Below, piece after piece: positions 44,007 to 52,839 of a DNA stretch of 64,000 bases. The stretch comes from Pukyongia sp963768085. Lineage in GTDB: Bacteria; Bacteroidota; Bacteroidia; Flavobacteriales; Flavobacteriaceae. The position numbers and the translations under genes were made by a program. The notes under the pieces were generated by a model. It did not search any database, was not told the origin of the DNA, and saw only the letters and a list, made by a program, of their open reading frames with translations. The stretch covers positions 248,001 through 312,000 of the forward strand of contig CAVYGO010000002.1 of the NCBI GenBank assembly GCA_963768085.1, read 5' to 3'. Position 1 is the first letter of the stretch. Every line of letters starts with the position of its first letter.

Positions 44007-46162
44007 ACTTTCTCCAGTTCCTCCATCTTAACGTCAGCTGTAAACATCCCATAATTTACAATAGCATTATTCTTCTCAATGGAATCGATCGTACCAACCG
44101 CCATTCCATCGATCATACGAACCTTATCGCCAATTTGCAGCGCTACTTTTGGTTTCGGTGGAGGGGCTTTTTTTGCTTCTTCTTTCCGTTTCTTTTTCTT
44201 CTGTCGAATAACAGCCACTTTCTTTTCCACCTCCTGTTGCACTTTCTTTTCCCTGGCTTTGACAACTCGCTTTTTCTTTGGATGAATTATTTTGCGTTTA
44301 CTATTCTCGATCATAACAAGTTTCACCAGCTCATCAATTAGATCGCGCTTCTTTTTGTTATTAAAATAACGTTCCGCCAGAACATTCACTTTTTTTCCAA
44401 GCGTGAGCAATTTCTGATTGCTGTCGTACAATTCCTGGTAACTTTCAAGTTTCTGCTGTAAACGGATGTTAATTTCCTCCAGTTGTTTACTTTCCTCCCG
44501 GGCTTTTTTCTCTGTTGTCTCTAAATCTGCCGCAGTTTTCCGAACCTTGGATCGTTCTTTTTGCAAATTGGCAATGGTCTTATCGAATCTAACTTTACCA
44601 CGCTCTATTTTCTTCTTTGCTTTATTGATCAGGCTGTAGGGGATACCGTTTTTCTGAGCTACCTCGAAGGTAAAAGAACTTCCTGCTTCTCCCAGATGCA
44701 GCTTGTACATAGGTTCAAGACTTCGGTTATCGAATTGCATATTCGCATTGACGGCAAACGGAAGTTCATTCGCGAGTAACTTCAGGTTGGTATAATGAGT
44801 CGTGATTATTCCGTAGGCCTCCCGTTCGTAAAAAACCTCGAGAAATGTTTCAGCCAGGGCTCCTCCTAATTCTGGATCACTACCTGTTCCAAATTCATCG
44901 ATTAAGAATAAGGTGTCACTCTTGCATTTCTTAAGGAATTGATTCATCATTTTGAGGCGATAGCTATACGTGCTCAAATGATTTTCTATCGATTGGTTAT
45001 CGCCTATATCTGTTAATACCCGTCCAAATGTACAGAACTCACTTAGCGGATCCACAGGAACCAACATCCCCGATTGCAGCATGAGTTGGACTAATCCCAC
45101 TGTTTTTAATGTAATACTTTTCCCTCCGGCATTTGGGCCACTTATAACAATAATTCGTTTTTCAGAATCCAATTCTATGGTTTGCGGATAGGTCCTGGCC
45201 TTTTTCTTTTTATTTGAAACCAGTAATAATGGGTGATATGCATGCTTCAGAAAAACCCTTCTTTCAGAGGTTAAAAGAGGAAGTTCACCTCCGATCTCTA
45301 TGGCATATTTCGCCTTGGCATACATCATATCGATTCGTGAAAGGAATTCCTGATATTCTGCTAAGAATTCCTGTAACGGACGAACAAATTCAGTAAGTCC
45401 TTTTAAAATCCGTTTGATTTCTTCTCCTTCCTCATAGATCAGATTACTATACTCATTCGCAAACTCTAAAGTCTCCTGTGGTTCTATGTATACAATGCTC
45501 CCGGTCCTGGACTGTCCAAGAACCATTCCTTTCACCTTACGCCTGTGCATAGCCTTAACTGCCAGGACCCGGCGATTATCCACCACTGTTTCCCGAATTT
45601 CATCCAGGTACTCGGATTGTGAGTAGCGGTTCAATGCTTTGGTAAAAGACGAATTGATCTGCCCTTTTATAACACTCAATCGTTTCCGAATAGCATGTAG
45701 CTCTTCCGAGGCACTATTCTTTATCTCACCATACCGATCTATTACGTTATTGATCTCCACGGAAATACTACTCGTATAATCTATATTATTGGAAAATTCT
45801 GAGAGGTGTTGGTAAAATTCCTTGTATTTCCGGAAAAATATAAGCAGATCGTTTGTTGTATTGCAAACGGATAAAATTCTTCGGAACGCACCTATTTCCA
45901 GGGTACTGTTCTCAATAGTTAATAGATGAAGTTCGTTAAAGATAGGATCGAATCCATGATTCGGGATCCTATTCTCATTGTCGAAAGAAGCAGTATATTC
46001 TTTTACCCGATGAAGTTCTGGGGCTATTTCACTTTCGTCCCGGAAAGGCCTAATAGCGGCAACTTTATCACGCCCCGGTTCTGTAATGCAACATTCCGAG
46101 ACCTGTTGCAAAACGGATGGAAACTCTAAATCCTGTAATGTTTTTTTATCGATGCGAACCAT
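44003..46162 (-). CDS. mutS2: MutS2-type ATPase lacking the Smr domain
   Basis: 719 residues. MutS core and clamp helices come first, then the ABC-type ATPase with Walker A ISGPNAGGKSITLK (about 338-351), DNQSIENHLSTYSYRLK, Walker B TLFLIDEFGTGSDP and the H-loop ITTHYTN. A long coiled coil and a Lys-rich stretch (about 600-670) precede a small KOW/SH3-like tail (IGDKVRMIDGMAVGTIDSIE). Classical MutS2 is about 780 residues and ends in an Smr nuclease domain; none is present here. MutS2 rescues collided ribosomes or suppresses recombination, depending on species. Confidence 0.88.
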   Translation of the reverse strand: MVRIDKKTLQDLEFPSVLQQVSECCITEPGRDKVAAIRPFRDESEIAPELHRVKEYTASFDNENRIPNHGFDPIFNELHLLTIENSTLEIGAFRRILSVCNTTNDLLIFFRKYKEFYQHLSEFSNNIDYTSSISVEINNVIDRYGEIKNSASEELHAIRKRLSVIKGQINSSFTKALNRYSQSEYLDEIRETVVDNRRVLAVKAMHRRKVKGMVLGQSRTGSIVYIEPQETLEFANEYSNLIYEEGEEIKRILKGLTEFVRPLQEFLAEYQEFLSRIDMMYAKAKYAIEIGGELPLLTSERRVFLKHAYHPLLLVSNKKKKARTYPQTIELDSEKRIIVISGPNAGGKSITLKTVGLVQLMLQSGMLVPVDPLSEFCTFGRVLTDIGDNQSIENHLSTYSYRLKMMNQFLKKCKSDTLFLIDEFGTGSDPELGGALAETFLEVFYEREAYGIITTHYTNLKLLANELPFAVNANMQFDNRSLEPMYKLHLGEAGSSFTFEVAQKNGIPYSLINKAKKKIERGKVRFDKTIANLQKERSKVRKTAADLETTEKKAREESKQLEEINIRLQQKLESYQELYDSNQKLLTLGKKVNVLAERYFNNKKKRDLIDELVKLVMIENSKRKIIHPKKKRVVKAREKKVQQEVEKKVAVIRQKKKKRKEEAKKAPPPKPKVALQIGDKVRMIDGMAVGTIDSIEKNNAIVNYGMFTADVKMEELEKV

Positions 46163-46177
46163 TCCGCTATAATGCTG

Positions 46178-46205
46178 TAATTTTGATTTTCGGATTACAA
46201 AAATA
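46178..46205. promoter_or_regulatory. Back-to-back promoters of ung and mutS2
   Basis: TAATTTTG on the plus strand (46178-46185) serves ung (ATG 46212). TATTTTTG on the minus strand (46198-46205) serves mutS2 (ATG 46162). Both are perfect TAnnTTTG. The predicted start points lie within a few bases of each other near 46190. Confidence 0.6.
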
Positions 46206-46211
46206 CGGATA

Positions 46212-46883
46212 ATGGATGTAAAAATTGAAGAAAGCTGGAAGCGCGTTCTATCGGAGGAGTTTGAGAAAGATTATTTTAAACAACTTACATCTTTCGTTAA
46301 ACAAGAATATACATCGGGCACTTGTTATCCCCCGGGTTCACAAATATTTTCAGCCTTCGATCATACGACCTTCGAAGATCTGAGGGTTGTCATTCTCGGA
46401 CAGGATCCCTATCATGGTCCGGGGCAGGCGAACGGTCTGTGTTTCTCTGTACAGGATGGTATTAGTAAACCGCCTTCGCTGATGAATATTTTTCGGGAAT
46501 TACACAATGATCTGGGGCTGTCCATGTCTGAAAATGGAAACCTGGAAGCCTGGGCAGATCAGGGTGTTCTCCTGCTCAACGCAACCTTATCAGTGCGCGC
46601 TCACCAGGCCGGAAGCCATCAAAATAAAGGCTGGGAAATATTTACGGACGCGGTAATTAAATTGATTTCAGAACAACGGGAACAAGTTGTATTCCTGCTA
46701 TGGGGTGGTTATGCTAAAAAGAAGGGCAGTAAGATCGATAAGAATAAACACCTTGTATTAACGAGTGGTCATCCTTCACCGCTTAGCGCAAACAGAGGAC
46801 TCTGGTTTGGCAATAAACACTTCAGTAAAACAAACCAATATTTAAAGGAAATAGGGAAGGAGCCAATAAATTGGCAATTATGA
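46212..46883 (+). CDS. ung: Uracil-DNA glycosylase
   Basis: 223 residues, family 1 UDG. The catalytic water-activating loop is VILGQDPYHGPGQANGLCFS, the proline-rich loop is KPPSLMNIFRELH, and the minor-groove loop is HPSPLSANRG. It removes uracil from DNA as the first step of base excision repair. Divergent from mutS2. Confidence 0.97.
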   Translation: MDVKIEESWKRVLSEEFEKDYFKQLTSFVKQEYTSGTCYPPGSQIFSAFDHTTFEDLRVVILGQDPYHGPGQANGLCFSVQDGISKPPSLMNIFRELHNDLGLSMSENGNLEAWADQGVLLLNATLSVRAHQAGSHQNKGWEIFTDAVIKLISEQREQVVFLLWGGYAKKKGSKIDKNKHLVLTSGHPSPLSANRGLWFGNKHFSKTNQYLKEIGKEPINWQL

Positions 46884-46902
46884 TTTTGAAAAGGGATAGA
46901 TT

Positions 46903-47010
46903 TTATTCTTCGTCGGGAGAGTCCGGCTCGGTAACATCATTGCAACTAAACTGCAACAAAAGGTAATTTGTCACTAGCAAGGCCCCCAATATGATTAGAA
47001 AAATTGTCAT
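46903..47010 (-). CDS. Small single-pass membrane protein, 35 residues
   Basis: ATG at 47010 to TAA at 46903 encodes a hydrophobic helix (IFLIILGALLVTNYLLLQF) followed by SCNDVTEPDSPDEE, a short acidic tail. Cys follows the helix like a lipobox, so it may be a tiny lipoprotein or a membrane peptide. It lies 62 bp downstream of the binding-protein gene on the same strand and may be the last gene of that operon. I have the impression that similar short frames occur in other flavobacteria, but cannot verify it. Confidence 0.5.
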   Translation of the reverse strand: MTIFLIILGALLVTNYLLLQFSCNDVTEPDSPDEE

Positions 47011-47072
47011 AAACTTACTATTTACTTTAGTAAGATTCGCGAGTTGCGAAAGGGTTGCGTTATATATTAAAA

Positions 47073-47930
47073 TTAAATATCCTGAAAAAGAAATTTTTCC
47101 GCCGGCAATGCCGAATCAATCAATTCCAACTGCATTAATTTCTTCTGAATACGATCAACCTGAGTCTTTGTAAGGTTCTGCTGACTCCATTCTGTCAAGG
47201 ATAACCATTGCTGCACATCTTCAAGTTTCTGATCGTAACGATTGGCGATCATGGTATCGATACCAGGAATATCTTTGAAGTCGACCGTTGTTCTGTTAAT
47301 GATATCGAGTATAGTTCGAATTTCTTTCAAGTTGTTCGTCAGCACATCATTTCGCACGGCGATCACGAAACAGGGCCAGGGGGTAGGGCATTCGCCTACA
47401 AGACGAAATGGACCATTATCCACATAAGGCTTGGTGGTGAATTTCTCCCACATGAAATAGTCGCCTTTTCCATTTGGTAATCCTTCCAATGCACCATCGA
47501 GATTCTTGATCACCTCAAAGCTGAGATCCTCTTCTGTATCCCATCCTTCATTTTCAGCATTTACATAGGCCATCAGGTGAGATCCCGAACCATACCTGCT
47601 TATAGCCGCAGTTTTTCCTTTGAGGTCTGAAATCTCTTCAAATTCCGAATGCTGCGCCACATGGATTCCCCAGATCAGTGGCGATTGGACAAACACCTGG
47701 ACTATGGAACAATCGTTCCCTTTGCAAATATCTCTTATAATCCCTTCTGTGAGGATCACTGCCATATCGATCTCCTTCTCCCGCAAAGCTTTTGCCATGG
47801 CTCCCGTACCCCCGTAATAGTCCTTCCAGCGAAGGTTTATACCAACCTCTGTGTAAGACTTATCACGAAGTGTTAAATACCAGGGAAGGTTAAAATGTTC
47901 CGGTACACCGCCGATTTGGAAATTTTTCAT
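47073..47930 (-). CDS. Periplasmic-binding-protein-like domain protein, cytoplasmic
   Basis: 285 residues without a signal peptide (it starts MKNFQIGGVPEHFNLPWYL). It has the type 2 periplasmic-binding fold of the NMT1/ThiY-SsuA-like kind: AMAKALREKEIDMAVILTEG, then DLKGKTAAISRYGSGSHLMA and a late NDVLTNNLKEIRTILDIIN. Without export or a permease nearby, it is more likely a cytosolic sensor or an enzyme of the HMP-phosphate/MqnA type than a transport component. Its ATG overlaps the stop of the nucleoside phosphorylase. Confidence 0.75.
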   Translation of the reverse strand: MKNFQIGGVPEHFNLPWYLTLRDKSYTEVGINLRWKDYYGGTGAMAKALREKEIDMAVILTEGIIRDICKGNDCSIVQVFVQSPLIWGIHVAQHSEFEEISDLKGKTAAISRYGSGSHLMAYVNAENEGWDTEEDLSFEVIKNLDGALEGLPNGKGDYFMWEKFTTKPYVDNGPFRLVGECPTPWPCFVIAVRNDVLTNNLKEIRTILDIINRTTVDFKDIPGIDTMIANRYDQKLEDVQQWLSLTEWSQQNLTKTQVDRIQKKLMQLELIDSALPAEKFLFQDI

Positions 47931-48799
47931 TGAATTATAATATCTAATGTCTTTTGAATTAATCTCTCCATCGCTGCTTTAGGATTTGAGCTAAAACTAC
48001 CATTCGCACGATTCGCAAGGATCACATTTAAGGATAACGCTTTATGCCCTAGTAATTTCGACATCCCGTAAATAGCCGCAGTTTCCATTTCCAGATTGGT
48101 GATTTTTCTTCCATTGTATTCGAATGAGGCGATCTTATCATTCATTTCGGGATCCTGTAATGCTAACCGCAATATGCGTCCTTGCGGACCATAAAAACCA
48201 ACATTGGTCGTTGTAATGCCTCTTGTGATTTCTTCGGAAGTGAATTTTTGCCTTAGCGCTGGGTCGGCATGAACAACATAAGGAACCGAGTTGTCTGTAT
48301 TCCATTTCGTATGTTCAACGAAGGCTTTTGAAAAATCCACGTCAAAAAGTCCTGCTTCTCCTTTATAGAAATGGAGCAGGTTATCGAAACCAATCCCGAT
48401 ATCGCTGGCTACTATGCTGTCGATCTGCATTTCAGGTTGCAGTCCACCGGAAGTTCCTACTCGAATAATTTGCAATGAAGTTAGATCTTCTTTGACCTTT
48501 CGGGTTCTAAAATCAATATTCACCAGGGCATCCAGTTCGTTGAAAACAATATCTATATTGTCCGGGCCTATTCCGGTCGATAGTACCGTTAAGTGCGTCC
48601 CTTTGTACGTTCCGGTATGGGTTATAAATTCCCTGTGCTGCCGTTTAACCTCAATAGTGTCGAAATACTGGGAAACCAGACCAACCCGGTCCTGATCGCC
48701 AACTGTAATAATGGTATGAGCAATTTCATGTGGCAGGAGATTCAGATGATAAATGCTGCCGTCGGGGTTTACTATGAGTTCGGATTCCGGAATTCTCAT
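47927..48799 (-). CDS. Nucleoside phosphorylase (PNP/UDP family)
   Basis: 290 residues. Motifs of the family are VGDQDRVGLVSQYFDTIE (phosphate binding), VLSTGIGPDNIDIV, RVGTSGGLQPEM, and the purine/pyrimidine pocket NLEMETAAIYGMSKLLGHKA. It cleaves a nucleoside with phosphate; uridine- and purine-type specificity cannot be separated with confidence. Coupled by 4 bp overlaps to the SUI1 gene before it and the binding-protein gene after it. Confidence 0.87.
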   Translation of the reverse strand: MRIPESELIVNPDGSIYHLNLLPHEIAHTIITVGDQDRVGLVSQYFDTIEVKRQHREFITHTGTYKGTHLTVLSTGIGPDNIDIVFNELDALVNIDFRTRKVKEDLTSLQIIRVGTSGGLQPEMQIDSIVASDIGIGFDNLLHFYKGEAGLFDVDFSKAFVEHTKWNTDNSVPYVVHADPALRQKFTSEEITRGITTTNVGFYGPQGRILRLALQDPEMNDKIASFEYNGRKITNLEMETAAIYGMSKLLGHKALSLNVILANRANGSFSSNPKAAMERLIQKTLDIIIQ

Positions 48800-49122
48800 C
48801 CGCCAACACGTTTTACCTTAAACCCTTTTTGTTTAAGGAATTCCATGATCTTGTCGCGATAATCGCCCTGGATAATGATCTGCTCATTTTTAAAACTGCC
48901 ACCTACACTGAGCAGCTGCTTTAATTCTTTAGCCAGTTGTTTGAAATCGGATGCAGCACCGTTGTATCCTTCAATTATAGTGGTTGGTTTTCCTTTGCGC
49001 TTTTCATATTTACAAATAAGTGGATCGTCCTGAAGCCACACTGTGGGCTTTTCTACCTTGGTTTCTTCTTTGGTAGGCTGATGATCCGGGAAGAGGTTCT
49101 TAAGCTGATCTTGTATGTCCAT
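48796..49122 (-). CDS. SUI1/eIF1-like translation factor
   Basis: 108 residues, YciH type. The C-terminal SUI1 domain (about 40-108) shows KPTTIIEGYNGAASDFKQLA, then LLSVGGSFKNEQIIIQGDYR and FLKQKGFKVKRVGG. In E. coli YciH and archaeal aIF1 the domain binds the 30S subunit and checks start codons. It is translationally coupled to the oxygenase gene (TAATG, one base shared) and to the phosphorylase gene. Confidence 0.9.
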   Translation of the reverse strand: MDIQDQLKNLFPDHQPTKEETKVEKPTVWLQDDPLICKYEKRKGKPTTIIEGYNGAASDFKQLAKELKQLLSVGGSFKNEQIIIQGDYRDKIMEFLKQKGFKVKRVGG

Positions 49123-50072
49123 TACTTTTTTATAAGTCCGATTTCCACAAGTCGCTGATGAAGGAATTCACCGGCTGTAATATCTTCATAGGCCTTTTGA
49201 TGCTCTCCATCGATACATTTTTCAAGGCAGTTCAGTTTCATATCACTTCTGGGATGCATAAAGAAGGGTATAGAGTATCGGGGATTTCCCCACTGTTCCC
49301 GTGGCGGATTAACGACCCTGTGGATGGTAGATCTTAGTTTATTGTTAGTATGTCGCTCGAGCATATCGCCTACATTTATTACAAGTTCGTCCTCCTCAGG
49401 AATGGCATCTATCCATTCACCATCTTTCCGTAACACCTGTAAACCCCCTGTGGAAGCCCCCATAAGAAGGGTAATAAGGTTTATATCCCCATGGGCTCCT
49501 GCCCGGACGGCCCCTTCGGGCTCCTTGGTGATTGGCGGATAATGAATGGGGCGTAATATGCTGTTTCCATTGGTCGCCCAATGATCAAAGTATGTTTCTT
49601 CAAGTCCGATGTATAATGCTAACGCCCTAAGTACGTAAATTCCTGTTTTTTCCAGCATGCGATATGCATCCATACCAATCTTATTGAAATTGGGTAGTTC
49701 TGTCACGCTGACATTGGCTGGATACTCTTCGGGTAATTGAGCATCTTCCGAAGGTTCCTGTCCGAAATGCCAGAATTCCTTCAGGTCTCCTTTCTTTTTG
49801 CCCTTTGCGTGTTCCTTTCCGAAGGAAACATAACCACGTTGCCCGGCAAGACCTTCAATTTCATATCGCAACTTGGTTTCAACAGGTAGCGCAAAAAACG
49901 CCTTTACCTCCCGGTATAACTCCTCCACTAGTGTATCACTTAAAAAATGGTTTCTGAGAGACACAAAACCAATTTCTTCATAAGCGCGGCCAATCTCATT
50001 GACAAACCTCTGCTTTCTATCGGGATCCTCCGACAGGAAATCGGAGAGATCTACACTGGGTATGTTATTCAT
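49122..50072 (-). CDS. Isopenicillin N synthase-like 2-oxoglutarate/Fe(II) oxygenase
   Basis: 316 residues from ATG 50072 (a GTG one codon earlier is also open). It has the DIOX_N N-terminal domain (VDLSDFLSEDPDRKQRFVNE) and a 2OG-FeII core with HGDINLITLLM (H and D ligands), LRSTIHRVVNPP (second H) and NPRYSIPFF (RxS for 2OG). It probably hydroxylates a small molecule. Plant-like IPNS family members are common in Bacteroidota with unknown substrates. It is the first gene of a four- or five-gene minus-strand operon. Confidence 0.88.
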   Translation of the reverse strand: MNNIPSVDLSDFLSEDPDRKQRFVNEIGRAYEEIGFVSLRNHFLSDTLVEELYREVKAFFALPVETKLRYEIEGLAGQRGYVSFGKEHAKGKKKGDLKEFWHFGQEPSEDAQLPEEYPANVSVTELPNFNKIGMDAYRMLEKTGIYVLRALALYIGLEETYFDHWATNGNSILRPIHYPPITKEPEGAVRAGAHGDINLITLLMGASTGGLQVLRKDGEWIDAIPEEDELVINVGDMLERHTNNKLRSTIHRVVNPPREQWGNPRYSIPFFMHPRSDMKLNCLEKCIDGEHQKAYEDITAGEFLHQRLVEIGLIKK

Positions 50073-50093
50073 CACTTTGTTATTTCGGAATCA

Positions 50094-50177
50094 CAAAGAT
50101 ACCAAATAATAGAGCGAATTCCGAAGATAAAAAAAGTGCATTTTTTCTTTAACAGACTGGGTTTTTTTCTACTTTTG
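50094..50177. promoter_or_regulatory. Divergent promoters for the oxygenase operon and the E1 gene
   Basis: TATCTTTG on the minus strand (50094-50101), with a TTCG 20 nt upstream of it, drives the oxygenase operon. TACTTTTG on the plus strand (50170-50177) lies 19 bp before the E1 ATG. Both fit TAnnTTTG exactly. Confidence 0.62.
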
Positions 50178-50196
50178 AAATTCACATTTTCATCAA

Positions 50197-52203
50197 ATGG
50201 CGCATACTACAGTTTCAACAATTTCATTCGATTACGATCCGGGAGATCTGGACCACTCGATATTACTTTCCCTTTATGAAAAGATGATGAAGTCACGTCT
50301 CATCGAAGAAAAGATGCTGATCTTACTTCGTCAGGGAAAGATTTCCAAATGGTTTAGCGGAATAGGACAAGAAGCCATCTCCGTGGGTGTAACCGCTGTT
50401 TTGGATAAAGATGAGTACATTCTTCCTATGCATAGAAACCTGGGGGTTTTTACCGGCAGGGACATCCCATTGAACCGACTCTTCGCTCAATGGCAGGGTA
50501 AAGCGAGCGGTTTCACCAAAGGCCGCGACCGCAGTTTTCACTTCGGAACCCAGGAGTATAAGATCATTGGCATGATATCTCATTTAGGACCTCAATTTGG
50601 TGTAGCCGACGGGATCGCCCTGGGAAATCTGCTAAAGAAAAACAACCAGGTGTGCGCAGTGTTTACAGGAGAAGGGGGTACAAGCGAAGGTGATATTCAC
50701 GAGTCGCTTAATGTAGCCTCTGTTTGGCAACTTCCCGTGCTTTTTTGCATTGAGAACAACGGTTACGGATTATCAACTCCGTCCAGTGAGCAATATAACT
50801 GCGAACATCTGGCGGATCGTGGCATAGGTTATGGCATGGAAAATCATATCATCGATGGAAATAACATACTGGAGATCTATATTAAACTATCCGGGATCGT
50901 AGAAAGTATGCGTAAAGAACCAAGACCCGTTTTAATAGAGTTTAAAACTTTTAGAGTTCGCGGACATGAGGAAGCCAGTGGTGTGAAATATGTGCCTCAG
51001 GAACTTAAGGACCAATGGGCAGTTAAAGATCCTATCGAGAATTATGCAGAATATCTTCGGAACGCGGACATCCTCACGGAGGAGAATGAAGTGAAGATCA
51101 AAACAGATATCGTTCATGATATCAATAAGAATCTCGATATTGCTTTTGCAGAGGAAGTTATTGATTCTACTGAAAGTGATGAATTAAATGATGTATTTAA
51201 AGAGAGTATATATCAAGAAGTTAGACCGAATAAAAAAACAGTAGAGCTTAGATTGGTTGATGCTATTTCAGAGGGATTGAAACAATCCATGGAACGTCAT
51301 GACAACCTGGTGATCATGGGTCAGGATATTGCGGAATACGGAGGTGTTTTTAAAATTACAGAAGGGTTTCTCGATGCGTTTGGCAAAAGCCGGGTAAGAA
51401 ATACCCCCATCTGTGAGTCGGCTATCGTATCGGCCACCATGGGACTTTCGATAACCGGGTTTAAATCGGTTATGGAAATGCAGTTCGGTGATTTTGCAAC
51501 CACGGGATTCAATCCGATTGTGAATTATCTGGCCAAAACTCAGTATCGCTGGAATCAGAATGCCGATGTGGTTATTCGCATGCCTTGCGGCGCGGGCGTT
51601 GGAGCCGGGCCATTTCACAGTCAGACGAATGAAGCCTGGTTTACCCATACGCCCGGTCTGAAAGTTGTCTATCCTGCTTTCCCTTATGACGCTAAAGGAT
51701 TATTGGCTACGTCCATCGAGGATCCAAATCCCGTTTTGTTTTTCGAACATAAGGCCTTGTACCGGAGCATCAGGCAGGAAGTACCCACCGATTATTACAC
51801 GATTCCCCTGGGGGAGGCCGCTTTATTGCGCGAAGGGGAACAGGTATCGATCATAACCTATGGCGCGGGCGTCCATTGGGCATTAGATGAATTAGCGACT
51901 ATGGAATCACTTTCCGCGGATCTTCTGGATCTCAGGACGCTCGCACCCCTTGATACAGAAGCGATATATAGATCGGTCAAGAAAACCGGCAAAGTGATCA
52001 TATTTCAGGAAGACTCTCAATTTGGAGGTATAGCTTCAGACATATCTGCTCTGATCATGGAAAATTGTTTTGAATATCTGGATGCTCCTGTTAAACGCGT
52101 GGCGAGTATGGAAACACCGGTTCCGTTTGCAGCTAATCTGGAAACGCTTTATTTATCAAAACGAAAATTCAAACAGGAATTGGTCGCTCTTCTCGAGTAT
52201 TGA
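50197..52203 (+). CDS. Fused alpha/beta 2-oxoacid dehydrogenase E1 component
   Basis: 668 residues. The N-terminal half (about 1-330) is the thiamine-diphosphate alpha subunit with GEGGTSEGDIHESLNVAS and the ENNGYGLSTP motif. The C-terminal half (about 345-668) is the beta subunit with MGQDIAEYGGVFKITEG, RMPCGAGVGAGPFHSQTNEA and the C-terminal transketolase domain. The fused form is usual in Flavobacteria and serves the branched-chain or a related 2-oxoacid dehydrogenase complex. E2 and E3 are not nearby. Monocistronic with its own promoter. Confidence 0.92.
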   Translation: MAHTTVSTISFDYDPGDLDHSILLSLYEKMMKSRLIEEKMLILLRQGKISKWFSGIGQEAISVGVTAVLDKDEYILPMHRNLGVFTGRDIPLNRLFAQWQGKASGFTKGRDRSFHFGTQEYKIIGMISHLGPQFGVADGIALGNLLKKNNQVCAVFTGEGGTSEGDIHESLNVASVWQLPVLFCIENNGYGLSTPSSEQYNCEHLADRGIGYGMENHIIDGNNILEIYIKLSGIVESMRKEPRPVLIEFKTFRVRGHEEASGVKYVPQELKDQWAVKDPIENYAEYLRNADILTEENEVKIKTDIVHDINKNLDIAFAEEVIDSTESDELNDVFKESIYQEVRPNKKTVELRLVDAISEGLKQSMERHDNLVIMGQDIAEYGGVFKITEGFLDAFGKSRVRNTPICESAIVSATMGLSITGFKSVMEMQFGDFATTGFNPIVNYLAKTQYRWNQNADVVIRMPCGAGVGAGPFHSQTNEAWFTHTPGLKVVYPAFPYDAKGLLATSIEDPNPVLFFEHKALYRSIRQEVPTDYYTIPLGEAALLREGEQVSIITYGAGVHWALDELATMESLSADLLDLRTLAPLDTEAIYRSVKKTGKVIIFQEDSQFGGIASDISALIMENCFEYLDAPVKRVASMETPVPFAANLETLYLSKRKFKQELVALLEY

Positions 52204-52359
52204 CAAGCAAAAACCACCATCCAGCGCTGGGCTTCATGATATAAAGATATGTTTTTCCCGTTTTCAGTGTTTTATTTGTTATTTTTATAGGTACGATTTC
52301 CAAGGACTAAAAAGTCTATTTGAACATCTAAACCTATGCAATAATTTAAATACAATACA

Positions 52360-52839
52360 ATGAAAAAAACCATCCTGTTAGCCATTTTGGCTGCTGTAAT
52401 TTTTTCCTGTGGCACCTCAAAAACGGTTCAAGATTCAAAAAAAGTGATCAAGGGATACTGGAGTCTTGACAATATCGCTTACAGTGAGTCGGGAACTTTT
52501 AATGTCCAGTTGTTCAATGATGCCTCAAAAGAATGTTTTGAAGGTAGTAGCTGGCGCTTTATTCCAAATAATAATACCGGTAATTATTCGATCGAAGCCA
52601 GTAATTGCCCTACCGGAGAACGTTATTTTATCTTTACCATTCAGGAGGTTGATGCAACCACTGGTTTATACGATTTCTTATTAAAACCAACCAATGAGAA
52701 GAAAAAATCGGAGACCAATGCAGGTATCAGACTTAGACTTGCCCAACTTACCGATACTTCTATGCGATGGGAACAAACTGTCGATCTGGACGGTAAACCC
52801 TTTACAATTTATATGAACTTTTCTAAAACAAGCGAGTAA
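52360..52839 (+). CDS. Lipocalin-like lipoprotein
   Basis: 159 residues with a lipobox (LAAVIFSCGTS). The mature part, IKGYWSLDNIAYSESGTFNV, then ECFEGSSWRFIPNNNTGNYS and a C-terminal MRWEQTVDLDGKPFTIYMNF, has the lipocalin-like barrel pattern (GxW start, outward basic residue) of DUF4923/lipocalin_4-type domains in Bacteroidota. The stop overlaps the next gene's ATG (TAATG), so it is made with the OmpA protein. Confidence 0.78.
   Translation: MKKTILLAILAAVIFSCGTSKTVQDSKKVIKGYWSLDNIAYSESGTFNVQLFNDASKECFEGSSWRFIPNNNTGNYSIEASNCPTGERYFIFTIQEVDATTGLYDFLLKPTNEKKKSETNAGIRLRLAQLTDTSMRWEQTVDLDGKPFTIYMNFSKTSE

Noticed and set aside
47073..47930. ABC transporter substrate-binding protein
   Set aside because: No signal peptide and no permease or ATPase genes nearby, so a transport role is not supported.
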